A program made the translations under genes and the position numbers. The notes below the pieces were generated by a model. It was not told the origin of the DNA, ran no database searches, and saw only the letters and a program-made list of their open reading frames with translations. Positions 31,728 to 44,110 of a stretch of 64,000 bases of DNA are shown here, one piece after another. Within the stretch, counting starts at the first letter, position 1, and each line of letters starts with the position of its first letter. This DNA comes from Allolobophora icterica (Eukaryota; Annelida; Clitellata; Crassiclitellata; Lumbricidae), in contig OY744611.1 of NCBI GenBank assembly GCA_963556255.1, positions 9,513,876 to 9,577,875 on the forward strand, given 5' to 3'.

Positions 31728-32690
31728 TATGTATGAATCAGTGGGATCCGTGACTAAATAAGCCAGAGGACCCCGTGTATCTTAAATCTTGGCCATTGGA
31801 TTAACGGAATGTCCTTACCGTAAAATATGACAATAAATATGAAATGCCTAGCGCCATGGACTATCAGATTAGTTTGCCAGATCATATAGCTACACTGTCT
31901 AATGCACAAGGAATAAACTGCTGGCTCGTCAAAGCCAAGCCTATATCAGGAAAACACTCAGAAGTTCAGTCAGCCACGACTGAGAGACAGCTTATGGTGG
32001 ATGAGCAACAATTTTAGACAAAAGTAAGCGTTAGGTTGAGAAAGAAAGAAAATAAACGACTAAGCAGAATGTGCAGACAAAAGACGGATCTCCAAAATCT
32101 AGTTCAAGCAACCAAAAAGCCATTTCCCAACAGCAGTTGTAGTTTTAGTTATGGCCATAGACAGACGATGAGATGACCTCGCTTAGTTATTGGCTGTCGA
32201 AACATCGGTAATTATGCAGGACAAATGCCTAAAATCGTTTGTCCTGGTCTCTGTGGAACCGATACAAATTACTAAATTTGTATGAAGTTAAGAATTGCAA
32301 CATCTCATATCGGTGTCATAATGATGCTTACCAAAGACGAAGAAGAATAATAATGGCATTAACTTAGTAAGTTAAATAATTCGTAGCATGTGGCGGATAA
32401 AAAAAATTCGCTGTTACAAGGATGAATTGTGACTTGATTTCATTTCTGTAGTATCTAGCGACCAATAATCGCTCACTGATTCATTTAATCCTACTACATT
32501 TATAGCTAAGTAGTGATCTATTGAACATCTCAGGGAGGTCGTAGATAGCAGTGACCATCCGCCTAATCAAAGATAAGACCCTTGCCATCTAGTTAGGTAC
32601 AAAGAGTTCAACTCCACCAGAGGACAGGAAAAATCGTACGGTTTGCATTTAGGCTTGGTTTTGTGAATGTAACCGAGCTAAGTAGCTTCT
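31728..32690. other. Intron-like DNA, no gene seen
   Basis: AT-rich DNA. A phrase TGTCGAAACATCGG at about 32198-32211 resembles the 3' part of some SINE/LINE tails, but I see no complete element. Confidence 0.45.
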
Positions 32691-33569
32691 GCCGCCTCAC
32701 CATCTAAAAGATTCACGCTAGATCAAATTCTTAATTTCTTTCTGAAAGATAACGCAGTTGGGCTGCCACACTTGGTGAATCTATGATTTGCCTAATTGAC
32801 TGAAAGATTCCTGCAGGAAACGCAAAAGTGAGCAACTCATAAAAGCGCGTAATTCAGCTATTGACTATCCAAACCCCGACCTATATGTCCCTCGTCTCCA
32901 ACTCGACCTTCCATCTTTTATTCTCTGACATCCTGCTTCTTAATAGAGAGGGATTAGATTTCCATGCATCTTAGTACACTCTTGTCGTTAAAGGGTTAAT
33001 CTACGCTGGGTTAGCTCTTTGGAACGAACACCCGAAGGATCTTCGCCAGTTTGCTCACATTCCTCTCTCGCCTGTTTTTCTAACCATTCCTCCGCTTGTC
33101 TTCTTCAGCTTTCCATTCAGGACTGAAATCGAATATTTCAAAATACCGTATCCTGTTTCAATTCTTGCACCACTCAATGACCACCAACGCCTTTCACCGA
33201 AGTACCAGTACCAGGCTGTTTCCTCGGCTTCACCTCTCCGGATACTTATCTGGCACTCAAAGCTAACAAACATCCTGACTAAATATGCGACTAAATGCGA
33301 TATAGCGCCGGAAAATCTCATCCCTTTGCTTCACATCAAAATCTCTTCAAGACACACTCCCCTTGGCTCCTTTAGCTCTGATTCACCCCTTCTCTTAACC
33401 CTACTCTCCTGCCTGTAAGTCATCGCTCCCAATTCTCTCTCCCGCCTCCGAAGCAGAAGTGTGACTCCTGCTAAACTCTCTTCACAACAAGCAATGCGAA
33501 CTCAATCCATCTCAACGCTTTTCGAAAAGACTGTGCCTCTGTCCTCGTTCCTGTAATCACCAAAAGTAT

Positions 33570-34760
33570 CAATCTCTCACTTTCTATCGATGACCTCCCA
33601 ATGACCTTTAAGCACTCTTTAGTCACTCCCCTTTCAAAAATTCTAACCTTGATAAGGAAACCTATCTAGCTACCGTCCCATCTCTAATCCTTCCTTTCTT
33701 CTAAGTTAACGGAACGAATTGTCCTTGCTCAGCTAAACGACTACCTCTTTTCTAATTCACTTCTTATCCCCATCAATCTAGCTGCACTAAACACCACTCC
33801 ACAGAACTTTACTTGCGTATCTGTACAATAAACTGGTCTCTTCCGTCAACCACCAAACCTCCTACATCTGTCTTCTCGACATCTCCGCCGCATTCGAAAT
33901 CACCGATCACAGCCTCCTTCTTCAACGACAATTTTCTTGGTTTGGCGTCTCTGGCACTGTTCTACTCTGGTTCCAGTCCTGCTTGCCTTCCCGATTCTTC
34001 TCTGATAAAGCCTCCAACCATTGCTTGCAACCCCGCCCTCTCTTCTGTGGTGTCCCTGAAGACTCCGTCCTGGGTCCACTCCTCTTCATCCTGTATAGGG
34101 TATACCACACCTTTAAAAACGCGTCTTTAGTTAAGATCTTGATAATTGTATAGTCATACTTCAATGTAATCTTACTGAAGTTACTACGTTTGTCAGTTTG
34201 AATAATAAAGAAGATTATTATTTATTATTATTAAAGCCATCTCATCTTCCTGTGTTGCACACCATCTCTACGCAAACGATACCCAACTCTACATATCCTC
34301 CCCAAGCTCTTCCCCCCCCATCACACAATTACTCAACGTGGTTAATCTAATCTCACAGTGAATGTCGTCCATTTTCTTCTACCTTATCCCTTCCTAAAAT
34401 AGAATTCATCATCCTAGGTCTCCTCGTCAAATCAAGAAAATCCGTGACCCTAGAACGCCCAATCTTTGAATTACTTTTGACCCAAGCCTCTCCTTCTCTA
34501 ACTATAATCTCCAACCTCTCGCGCTCCTGCTTAACGCACATTCGTGACCTCCGACGCATCCGGTCCAAGCTCCACCTTTAAACCGCCTTCACCATTGGTA
34601 CCTCAATTGTTCATTCAAAGCTCGATTACTGCATATCCTTCTTCCTCAACCTTTAACCCATCCAAATCAAGCGTCTTCAACTTATCCAAAACTCGCTAGT
34701 CATGGCTGCACTAGAACGCCCAAACATAATGAAATCACTCCCATCCTAAAATTTGACCAA
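33570..34760 (+). pseudogene. L2-type LINE RT relic within duplication copy A
   Basis: The plus strand shows DDLPMTFKHSLVTP (about 33590), LAQLNDYLFSNSLL (about 33725), ICLLDISAAFEITDHSLL (about 33860-33915; the second catalytic Asp position reads E-I-T-D), CGVPEDSVLGPLLFILY (about 34045-34095; PQG altered to PED), then after a SINE-tail insertion HHLYANDTQLYIS (about 34260-34300; YADD altered to YAND). The altered catalytic positions and frameshifts show a dead copy of the family at 1.5-3.8 kb. The same sequence to about 61985 occurs in copy B. Confidence 0.8.
34117..34231 (+). mobile_element. SINE-type 3' end inserted in the LINE relic
   Basis: About 115 bp ending in AATAAAGAAGATTATTATT interrupts the RT frame between CACACCTTTAA and AGCCATCTC. 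The uninterrupted order is seen on the minus strand at about 3330-3350. It aligns with the 3' segment of the 17.96-kb SINE (TTAAGATCT, TTTCAATGTAA, TTGTCAGTTTGAA). It is 5'-truncated with no tRNA head. Confidence 0.65.
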
Positions 34761-35246
34761 TGAAGATGGCTTGTGTTCTGTCCAACACAGTGCAATAACT
34801 GCAATATGGGAGCAAAATGCTAATATTTAGGGTCTTTGTTATTGCTTTGAAACAGGCGTTTTTGACCATTTTTAGCTAATGCAAATTTTTCTTGGTGATG
34901 CTAATAATTAGAAGGAGTATTGACTCCTTCTAATTATTAGCATCTGCTAGAAACCAATGCATTGGCCAGTGGAATTAGGGCAGTTGAATGTAAAGAAGAT
35001 CTTATTCTAGGAATATCCCGCTGATCTGCATAAAGCCCGCAAACGATTAGAAAATTACATGGTAGAGTCAAACGCCATGTCCAAACTGCGTGCGCGGTCG
35101 GCGCGGTTAGGATGTAAGCCACTCAAATGAGCAGACGTAATACAATGACAGTTTTGGAGTTATAGGCTTTTGCCGAGAGAAGAAATTCAATACAAGCGAG
35201 AAGTAAAAACGATTCCGTTGGTTTCAGAGTTGTTACATGGACTCAC

Positions 35247-35410
35247 CGCAACTAATTGAGACATCATCATGGTGACTGCAGTTGTGCGCGCCCCACCCAT
35301 TATGGACGCACCTTTGTATACCATTTTCGGTTCCAGTGCATTTCACGTTATCCAGCCATATTGGATCTGTTCCAGCCTCGTGACGATTTCGAAGTACTGC
35401 ACCGATGTAG
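35247..35410 (-). CDS. SRCR domain exon, second half
   Basis: This 164-bp exon encodes the second half of an SRCR domain: YIGAVLRNRHEAGTDPIWL, then DNVKCTGTENGIQRCVHNGW, then NCSHHDDVSISCG. The G-T-D-P-I-W-L-D-N-V-x-C, C-x-x-x-GW and H-x-D-x-x-x-x-C spacing is diagnostic. The acceptor is TTCAG at 35411-35415 with one leading base; the donor is GTGAGT at 35241-35246 in phase 1. It pairs with the first-half exon at 39508-39664. SRCR proteins are secreted or membrane receptors, often binding microbial or lipid ligands; that role here is inference from family. Confidence 0.88.
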
Positions 35411-37640
35411 CTGAATTTAATTTTTTTTAAATACATAAAAGAAAACAAGAAAGTCACAAAAACTACTACTAACACTGAGTGCCCTAATCAAGTTCAAAAA
35501 GTGTTAGTTACCAATTAATAATAATTAACACCAACCTGAAACTCCCAATGCTTTGGGATACTCAGTGGGTTTAAGTTGTTAACAGCATCCTTCTGATGCA
35601 CACATATGGTCCTAAATTGACTGTTGAGATCTTTCGTAACATTGTTGGTATAGCACAGGGTTGATTTGAGTAAAACATTGTAGTAGAGGTAAACCGCAGA
35701 ATGAGGTTTGTCGTATAACTTCAGTGAGAAAATGTATTGATACATCCGGAATACATCGATCAGGTGACTTGAGACACATTGACTGGGAGGAGAAAAGTTT
35801 GCTCGTGTGTGACGGGGTATTAAAACTTATCGAGTAATGTTATTTCAATTGTTAAGTCTGTGCGTTTTGGGAGAGCCATGCGTTTCCAGAGAAGTGTAGT
35901 TTATTGGCTGGAGTTATTAAACAAGGTTCTCCTTAGACAGCATTGAATCATACGGCCGTTCAGGTAAGGTCAACATCACAATTTAAAGAAACCAGAACAG
36001 GATTCCGGAAAAAGAGAATAATAGGAATCCTACACGTAGTTCAGTGGCTTCGCTCAAATCTATATTTTAAGCGCAATAGGTAAATTGATGCTGGTCAGAT
36101 AGTAAACAGACAGTGAGATCTACTTCAATCTGATCTCATGACTTCTGTAATGTCGTTATCATAATGTGCAAGAAATCAATCGACAGTCGCTTCAAGCGAA
36201 ATCGCAACTCATCTTTCATTGTAGAAGCCAGTTTAAGTCCGGTAGGTCAGACAGACAGAGACAGACAGACAGACAGACGGACGGACACAGTGAGACACCA
36301 CAAAGACGATACATAGACAGAAACAGAGACAGATACAGAGATGGGGAACAGTTCAGATAGTGCCCAGCGTGGAGCAGGCGCTATTGTCATCGGGTTTTGG
36401 TAGACGAGATGACCGATTAGTCGAAGCTGAAGTAACCGTCCTACGTAAAGCAGTTCAAGAATTGTAATGATAATAAACACTACAGTATTAAATCTATCCT
36501 AGATATGCTGGATAAGACTAGGCTTATCTGATAGACAGTGGATAGTACAATCCTATAGATATAACCTTGTGCGAATAAGATTATACGAAAATCTAAACCC
36601 TATACCGGGCCACTACAATTTTTGGTAAGCACGCGGCGGGCCGGCCGCAAGTGATTTACCTCAGTACCTTGAAAGAAAATACAAATGTTTAATTTATAGT
36701 CTAAAAAGTCGAAAAACAGGTAGTGCTAGGTCACCAGAACTTTCCAGGTTAACCATTACAGAGTCATTTAGTGAGTGTGAAACCTGGGCTTGTTTGCCAG
36801 ATGACACAGCTCGTCTACATTAATTTCGAGGTGACAGAATAGTGTCGAGAAGATGAGTCACGATAGACGAGTAGAGGTCGAACAATTATTGTGAAATGGT
36901 TAGAACATCGAGCGTCGATGAAAGAGACATGAACTGAGAAATGCGAAAGGCCTAACCAAGAGCACGGCGATCGAGATATTTCCAACCTTGAAGTTTTGAA
37001 TATATGGATAGGCTGCAGATGCAGTGAGGCTTGAGAAAAGTCAATGAATGAATGATGAGAGTTTGAGGATGAACATGGAGAACATGAATCTGCTGCTCGT
37101 CTGACGTGATTATCGAGTTCAAGCTGCCACCCTGTAGATGAGTAGTGACGCTCATATGCTGACGCACTGACGCAGGCGGAAGTGTAAGAGGAGGTCGAAG
37201 AAAAAAGAAGCAGCAGGTACGGTCAAGTCTATTAGGTGGAGATTAAAGTCATCAAGGATTCGGAGTAGACCCAGTGAGGCTAAGCAGGTGTAAATAACAC
37301 CAGAAACATTTATTTAAATTTAAAATCTTGCTTTTTTTCTGTTCCTTTTGGTTATAAAATAAGCCACATAAAATTTAAGTGAATTTGGATAATATTTAGT
37401 ACTGCCTCAACGACTTTGAAATTATTTAAATTTAACTCATTTTTTTCCAAAAAATCGAATTTCAATAAACAACCAATTTCACTGAAAAACTTAATAATCA
37501 AGTCTAAAAAACAATGTAACACTGCCTAAGAAGCTAGTATCCATAATTTTAAATGCCAAAATGTTTCTAATGAATTAAAATTAAAATGAATTAAAATAAA
37601 CTTTCTAATGAACTCTTTAAAAGGTATACAATTATAAGTC
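35411..37640. other. Intron; simple repeat and duplicated DNA only
   Basis: Intron between the two halves of the SRCR module. It contains a (GACA)n tract (about 36248-36285) and long stretches shared with copy B. No exon or transposon end is seen. Confidence 0.5.
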
Positions 37641-37649
37641 CCCAATTTC

Positions 37650-37940
37650 TTTACTGTATTTACTAGATAAATAGTGACTGCGACAACATTCATGAAAAAG
37701 TGCTTTTTGTTTGAATTTGGAAATTGTTTCCGATGGTCTTCTACAATTGGAACAAGAATTGTTTCTGATCTTCTTGCTTCGTCAAGGTTGAGTTGATGGT
37801 TAATGCTAGTGCAGTACCTCTTTCCGCACTGTCATTGACAACCTTTAAACATTTGCAGAACAGATGAATCGATGATTCATCCGGTTCTTCGAATGCTGCT
37901 GAACGAAAGTGAAAACTTGGATAAAACGGATACATCATCT
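37650..37940 (-). pseudogene. Transposase-like C-terminal relic
   Basis: The minus strand reads LKVVNDSAERGTALALTINS, then TLTKQEDQKQFLFQLVEDHR and KQFPNSNK. This matches the end of the gene at 22225-23816 (VVNHLAERGVVLI, DEEQKQFLLHVVEDHR). Only the last 80 or so residues remain. Confidence 0.6.
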
Positions 37941-38037
37941 TTGCACGAGTTCAGTTCTTCGTCGCCGCTGAGATGTAGGCTGCCTTTTGGTTGCTGACAT
38001 AAATGTTGTTCAATCCAGTGCAGAAGCAAGATTTGGT

Positions 38038-38335
38038 GGAAAGCTATTTGAAGAACTGAATTAATTTTGTCTGACTCTCATAGTCAGATGTTGATGGAAT
38101 TGTAGTTTTCGCACAGTGTTCCTCCACAAAATTTGAAAACTGTTCATTGGTACTCATCTTCTGAATCACTGTGATCCGATTCACTTTCACAACTTGATGT
38201 AGATAACTGTTTGTGACTTAGGTATTCTGCTGCTTTTTCTTTCCTTTCTTCCCCTTTCATACTCCTTAAGTTTTCCTTTAGTGATTTTCTTTTTTTTATT
38301 TCTTCTTTCTTCTTGACCAAATTTGAATGCAATGG
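38038..38335 (-). other. Charged open frames, unassigned
   Basis: A 62-codon Lys/Glu-rich frame ending SESDHSDSEDEYQ (38332-38144) overlaps a second short frame in another phase starting MSTNEQFSNFVEEH (38154 down to about 38041). They lie just upstream, in minus sense, of the transposase relic, so they might be remnants of its N-terminal region. They could equally be chance. Confidence 0.25.
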
Positions 38336-38339
38336 TATA

Positions 38340-39500
38340 TTTTCTTTCTGATCACTTATCCATAAGAAATGTTCTGTCTTCTTTAGTTTCAGTTATACTC
38401 ATGGCATCATGATAAGCAATTGAATAATTATCAAAGAGAATATTAATTGATTAAACAAAATCATATTCTTTATCTTGCTGTGCCCTCACCCATGATTCTT
38501 GTTACAACAGATACTTCTATATCTTGCTAGTAATGCATCTAGCTCACAAACAATGTTTCTTTCTCCTGCAATTGGAATCCTAGCTTTAGCCCAGATTTTT
38601 TTACCTCTGGAATTACATTTTTCACTGCAACTTCCTGAGAAAGTTTATCTTTCTTGTGATGAAAAAAATAAATTTTTTAAACATCCAAGCTTGTAGGCAT
38701 CACTCTATTTCAGAACGTTTCCTGAGGTTCTCCAGTAAGATGAATGGATGTCTTTGACCTGTTTTCAGCCATAATATTATTTCCTTTATTTATTAAAAAA
38801 TGCTAAAAAGTATTTCTCAAATAGTTTCCAATATTTTCTGTTTCATAAGTAATAGTTATATTTTATGTTCGTTTTAGTCCTTTATTAAGAAATAAGTAAG
38901 TAAGTATTACTGAGTCATTTAAAATGCTTTACACTAAAAATATGAAATTGAATAAAATTTATATTCCGAATAAATTTTTGAGCTCCTTGAGGCTTTCCTA
39001 AATCAAAACCAATTTCAGTCATATTTCACAGTTTTGCTCTATGGACTAAAAGGAACTCAAAAAGTAAAGAGCCTCTCCTAATTCTATACCTTTATTTTTT
39101 CCTACAGAACTTGAATCACCCTAATGGTCGTGCGGGCCGCCAATCAGCAACCCGCGGGCCGCATGTGGGGTAGGGAGGAATGGAGGGTGGGACAGAGGTA
39201 GGGAAGAAGGGAGGGAGGAAGGCAAAGCCAGACTTAATAACCGCTGTTTGTCTGTCTCTCTGACCGTCCGTACGTCTGTCTGTATGGCTTTGCGTCTGTA
39301 CGTCTATCTCCCTAGTTCCTAGTGTTCGTTGGCGGGGCCAATTTCGGGCACCTGTGATAGCGTTTATCGAGGACACATAGATCTCGGAAACTATATAAGA
39401 GACGTTTCTATGTAGGTGTGTGACTGTGTGTATGTGTGTGTAAGTTCGTGTATGAAGATGCTGTACTATATTTAACAGCGCGTAATTATGCAACCAGAGG
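38340..39500. other. Intron, no gene seen
   Basis: AT-rich DNA. A GC-rich patch at 39127-39166 (CGGGCCGC twice) resembles the eroded end of a hAT element; a partner patch may lie at about 36635-36650 (GGCGGGCCGG), but the pairing is weak. CT/GT simple sequence follows to about 39450. Confidence 0.4.
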
Positions 39501-39507
39501 AGCTTAC

Positions 39508-39664
39508 CCAAATCCCAAACTGGCACATGCCACTCTTGCGCTGAAATTTGTAAAACCGTCATCACACACTGTTCCCCAACTTCCTGAATAGTATATCTCC
39601 AATCGTCCCTCCTTTGGATTGTAATCAAAGGAATTGTTCAATCGAACGGCGAAGTTTGGAGTCC
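39508..39664 (-). CDS. SRCR domain exon, first half
   Basis: This 157-bp exon encodes NFAVRLNNSFDYNPKEGRLE, IYYSGSWGTVCDDGF, then SARVACASLGFG. The motifs V-R-L, G-R-L-E-I-Y-Y-x-G-x-W-G-T-V-C-D-D-G-F and A-x-V-A-C-x-x-L-G-F are classic for the SRCR N-terminal half. The acceptor is GCAG at 39665-39668 (phase 1); the donor is GTAAGC (39502-39507) in phase 2, which fits exactly the one leading base of the exon at 35410. Both short intronic flanks resemble those of the 54.4-kb exon. Confidence 0.88.
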
Positions 39665-39669
39665 CTGCA

Positions 39670-40950
39670 ATCGTTTAAAATAAGAAGAACTCTAAGAACA
39701 GCGACGTAACATTATGTTTGCTAGTTGTTTTAGATGTTTTTGGACTGTCATTCATTGGAAAGAGACCAGATGGAAGGTTACAGCCATTGACAATGAAACG
39801 CGAAGCAAGGAAGAAATGATAAGAATTGACTTTTTATGCACATTCTAGGCCACGGGTGACGATAAAGGACGACTCTATTGTCTAACCTATCTTCTACGCT
39901 CTGATTTTACTGGGTGATAACTCTGATTTAAGCTAATAAATCCTGAATTTAAACAGTGGATTCCAAAAGCATGACCTCGTGCGCTTGTCTCCTACAAACG
40001 CAAATATTTGGAACTAGAATTTACCCGTCATAATTATGACGGTTTGATGAGGCTAAACAGTTTTCGTTTGGTCTTTTCGCCTCTTTCCCTCAACCGTCCC
40101 GTCTATCTATCTGCCTAGAGAACACTTGAAAGACGGAGGATTGGGTGAATTAGGGTATGCGAAGAGGTGTCTGTCTGGTAAAATGTTGGACCCATGGCCC
40201 AGTAACACTCCTCTTGGAGTGTTACTGGTCCTAGGTCGAAAATTGGACAGGCCGACGACGCCGTCGTGTCAGCCACGACCTCCCTTCAGTGACATTCCAT
40301 AAATTCCTCTGCAAATCTCAATGCGTTTGCCGACAGACACATGCTAGTTGCCTTTTATATATAAGGATGAGAGGATCGCTCATAAGAACATCGTCAAAAC
40401 TTATGTGTGCAGGTTGTGGAAGAAATATGTTGCCATTGGACCTTCAGTCATTGGTAGAGAGGCCTAAGGCTACATTGAATGCAAATCGTTTACAGCGATT
40501 TAAAAGACAAATTGGATGCAAGGATGAGATCAGTCGACAGAAGGATCGCCCATATAGACGATACAGCATATAGAAAAAAAGAGAAATCTCGGTGAAACGT
40601 CGAAGTATTGTGTATTTGAAACAAAGTGCAGGGCTCTTTTGTGAGGTACTTACAAGACGCTGTTGGAAGTGTCCACATAGGCCTGCATACGTACATACAT
40701 TGTACAGTGCACAGTGATACAAGTTTTATAGAACACACGATAGTCCTGAAATTATCTAAAGATTTGAATATTTTGGAGAGAAGCCATTGACCCAGCGTCG
40801 AAAGAGCTTAAATTTGTAGAAAACTCTGTCTGTTAACGCATGCCCTGCGAGAAGTCCAGATCAAATAAAAAGGTGCTATTAATGTACCTCATAAGCAGTT
40901 ATATACGACTCCTGTAAAATGTTATCATGTGCTTCTACTTAACACATGCA
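39670..40950. other. Intron-like DNA, no gene seen
   Basis: Short open frames at 40.29-40.74 kb overlap on both strands and are not recognised. An inverted pair around 40198-40222 (AGTAACACTCC/GGAGTGTTACT) forms a perfect small palindrome. Confidence 0.45.
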
Positions 40951-41050
40951 TGTAAGGCGCCCTGTGTGGCTGTCGTTTCCACTATATGTATGTTCACTGT
41001 ACAGCGCAGTGCGTTTGCAGGCGCTTAATTAAAGAGAAGATTATTATTAC
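40950..41050 (+). mobile_element. SINE fragment (probable)
   Basis: GGCGCCCTGTGTGGCTGTC followed about 50 bases later by TTAATTAAAGAGAAGATTATT matches the body-to-tail order of the SINEs at 8.2 and 17.96 kb. The segment GCAGTGCGTTTGCAGGCG also resembles part of the 60007-60157 insertion (GCAGTGAGTTTGCAGGCG). No tRNA head is visible. Confidence 0.4.
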
Positions 41051-42265
41051 ATTGCAGAAGTAAACAGTTATTAAACCTTCAAGATGTTTCGATAAACACG
41101 ATTACGATTTTGAAAAGTTCAGAAAGAGATTGCTGTATAAAGGGAAAGGCAATGGGAATCAGCTCCATAATGACGTTCAAAAACCTCAGAAGGCACGATG
41201 GGATCGAGTTGATGCGCGGTACTTAATGTAAACAAGGCAGAAACTTATGGCGCACCAAAACCAAGTCGTTATCAGGTCAATATCAAGAAGATCAGTTTGC
41301 TAAATTGTAATCTTTTTATTCCTGCTGGCTATGGGAACTAGGTCGTTGTTGTTTCTTTTGCCGTTACAGTAAATTTTGTTGAGCAAGCAGGAATAGGAGT
41401 AACATGTCTGAAAATGTAGGCATCGTCCCATAGAGACTTCAACGCTCGATCCTGTCTTTCCAAATGGATGTAGGTGAAATTCTAGCTCTGAATTGAAAGA
41501 GTTTGAACAGCATTCCTTATATTCATCCTTTATGTATGTATATACGTATTTACGTATATATCTATCAAGGTGTATCTATCAAGGTACGATAGCAAGTATC
41601 TATGCGGTAGGCATGTGTTTATGAATGTATGACTGCAGGCATATAAATTATATATGTATATATAACTATATATAGGTAGGAACGTTATGTCGAAACTGCT
41701 ATCCACTTCCATCCTTTTCTTCTTTCTTCCTTTGTCACTTGAATTGTTAACACGTGCCACCTTAACCGCCTGTCCGTTTTGGATCTCGATCGATTTTGAA
41801 ACTACCGTCGATAGGGACTTCTGCTTCGACTCAGCGCCTGTGAATAAGCTGGTTCTCACGATTTCGCATTTTGGCGATGTTGAATATCTCGAGATTGCGA
41901 TATCTATTGTGCCCATTAACTGTTGATGCTAGTTTAACCGACTATTTAAACAGTATGCTGTACTCCTCTGAAGCCTGTTCTACTTCTATAAATGTATTAA
42001 TTTGCAGAAACACAGAAAAATATAGACAGATGCCAGAGTTGCTCTCATGTTCAAAATAAAAATATTGTCTTTTCAAGAATTTATATCCTGATCCATTCCT
42101 TCCTCCACCTTCCAAACTCATTTAGTGAAATCCTATGCCTCCTTCTTTACTTGGTCTTCTGGTAACCGGACTTTGTTCTTCACTTGGTGTCTTTGGAGTT
42201 TGCGATTACGATTACTAACATCCGTTTTCACTGACGTTCGAGTAAAAATCAATCGAATCTTGTGC
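41051..42265. other. Intron-like DNA, no gene seen
   Basis: AT-rich, with short TATA/CGTA-type simple sequence at 41535-41680. No exon, RNA or repeat family recognised. Confidence 0.45.
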
Positions 42266-42269
42266 TGTT

Positions 42270-42860
42270 TCTTATCTTATCTTATCTTATCTTATATGAT
42301 TATTTATAAAGCGCCTCTCACAGCATAGACTATTCAGAGGCGCTCCCAGCGTGTCAGCCCCGAGGGAAAAGAAAGGTCTTTAGGCAGGGGAGAGAAGAGG
42401 GCGAGATCCCAAGCAATATCTTGCTACGGAGAGAGGGGGCAGGTCATTCCATAAGGAAGGGCCAAGGATGGCAAAAGCACGATGCTGAGCCATCGAAGTC
42501 CTTGCGCGAGGGATAAGTAGATCAAGGCGGTCAGCAGACCGAAGAGGGCGGGAAGAGAGAGCAGATAGAGGTTTATGCATTAGGTCACAGAGGTATTTAG
42601 GAGCTTTTCCCAGTTGAGTCCTACAGACCAGGAGAAGGACCTTGTATTGGATTCGGGAAGCAACAGGAAGCCAGTGAAGTACATCAGTCATAAAGGTAGT
42701 TATGTGAGAGAAGCGAGGAAAACGGGCAATGAGCCTGGCAGCCGCGTTCAGAACAGACTGCAGAGATGAAAGGCGCGCTTTAGGGAGCCAGGCAAACAAT
42801 GAATTGCAATAGTCAATGCGGCAGCAAATGAAGGCATGGACCATAGTAGTAAACACTGAA
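42270..42860 (-). mobile_element. 5'-truncated CR1/L2-type LINE with perfect 3' stem-loop
   Basis: The minus-strand frame of 158 codons (42856-42380) carries FTTMVHAFICCRIDYCNSLF, VLNAAARLIARFPRFSHI, DVLHWLPVASRIQYKVLLLV, APKYLCDLMH and FAILGPSLWNDLPP. The 3' end has a perfect 9-bp stem (42310-42318 with 42336-42344) and a (GATAA)n tail on the minus strand (42271-42295). Closest in sequence to the nested LINE at 2760-3228. Confidence 0.82.
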
Positions 42861-42879
42861 GGGGAAACTGATCTTCTTA

Positions 42880-44110
42880 CAGCCCTTAAACTAAGAATTA
42901 GTCCTAAACCTACCTTATCTATAACATGTCAATGGTACTATTTGAAGCTCGGACAACAAGAACATTTTATAAAACATTGGCAGAGCGGACGAGGCAAAGT
43001 TTTCAATTTAGAGTCAAACGTATACGAAGTTGGAAATGTTATTATTTTGGCTGTAACCGAAACTTGGTTGAACCAAGACATGGCTGATGGTGTGGTCATT
43101 TACGGTACAAGTTTGCATAGAATGATAGAAGCTTATACAGAGTGGCAGAGGTAGGGGGATTGACTTGTTTTTATTATAAATATATAATCACCACAGGATC
43201 TGATGTAATTAATAATGTTTGGACATTTCCTAAATTGAATTCCTATGACAGCATGTTTGTCAAATTAAAACAGAACAAAAGCAAATCAAATAAAATCGGC
43301 TTTACACATCGTCCATTCAGAACAAGTCCCGAAATTTTCATCCAGGAATTCGATTACTCGCTATTACCTCTAACTTGTCAATGGTACTATTTGATCCTAA
43401 CTTGTGTAACTAGCGCACATTTCTGGCAGGCGATTATAACATGGACTTAATAAAACCCGATACACATTTTCCAACTCGCATATTATTCAATACCTTATCA
43501 TTGCATCACGTTCTCCCATTTATTCTTAGAAAAACATCGCACATCACTTCCCACACGTCTACGTGAATTGATAATTTTTTATTAATACGCTTTCGGCTGA
43601 AGTAGAGTCTGAAATAAGAGTATGCGATTTTCACACCATTTGCCCATCCTTTTAAAGTTCGATTTGGTGCCGTTCCAAATTGAAGAACTCAACACCCATG
43701 TAAATTGGGTAATTAATTATCAAGCTAAGAATAAATTTTAAACTGCATTGAACTCTACCGACTGACCACCCGTTATTAGGGCGTGTGCAGGAGTCATGAT
43801 CCTATTAGTTTTTTCCAATTATAATGGTCAATATTCTTTGGCGTACAATCTGTTCATTGACAGATATCGGAGCCTGTATGATTCAACTTGTCCGGTTGTG
43901 CCCTTTGGGGGAGGAGAAGGGCGCGTGTTCAAACAACGGCGGATGACCCGTGCCCTATTCAATTCTTGCAATAAAAAATTCCAGCTTTTCCTTAAATGCA
44001 TAAAAATATTTACAACTGCCAATAATGCCGCATTTCTAGATATGGAAAGAAATTCAAACATAAATCTGGAAAAACGACCTGAAGAAACCTGGACCATAAT
44101 TTTTTAAAAT
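42880..44110 (+). pseudogene. LINE endonuclease-domain relic
   Basis: Plus-strand pieces in three frames match the N-terminal half of a LINE ORF2. ILAVTETWLNQDM (about 43033-43075) corresponds to the endonuclease E motif, GGLTCFYY (about 43153) to the GGG-V-x-Y block, LAGDYNMDLIKPD (about 43420-43465) to GDFN, and TSHTST-stop-IDNF (about 43545-43580) to the region before SDH. Then AYNLFIDRYRSLYD and MTRALFNSCNKK (about 43845-43975) match the linker before the RT. The RT itself is missing. It is a different lineage from the 25.4-kb LINE (GDYN rather than GDFN). Confidence 0.65.

Larger units (their letters stand above)
32700..37300. repeat. Segmental duplication, copy A (pairs with 59910-63990)
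   Basis: Anchors: 32705-32797 pairs with 59916-60006, 33040-34085 with 60935-61980, 34946-36428 with 62265-63793, and 37128-37300 with 63800-63970, all in the same orientation and above about 90% identical by eye. Copy A has extra DNA at 34117-34231 (SINE tail), RT sequence at 34232-34760, and about 700 bp at 36429-37127. Copy B has insertions at 60007-60157 and 60411-60932 and a GT tract at 61988-62085. Both copies carry an SRCR exon, so the duplication adds modules to the gene. Confidence 0.9.

Noticed and set aside
33055..33321. An 88-codon minus-strand frame conserved at 60949-61167 as a possible exon.
   Set aside because: Conservation is explained by the recent segmental duplication; no domain or good splice sites.
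35534..35575. A possible small SRCR exon (minus strand, translation like YPKALGVS) between the two module halves, also present near 62885 and 53655.
   Set aside because: Acceptor, length and donor give a 25-base exon that breaks the phase (2 to 2 is required), and the SRCR spacing is already normal when the two main exons are joined directly.
36603..39166. A complete hAT element bounded by GC-rich GGGCCGC patches around the transposase-like relic.
   Set aside because: The two patches do not form a convincing inverted repeat and no 8-bp duplication was found.
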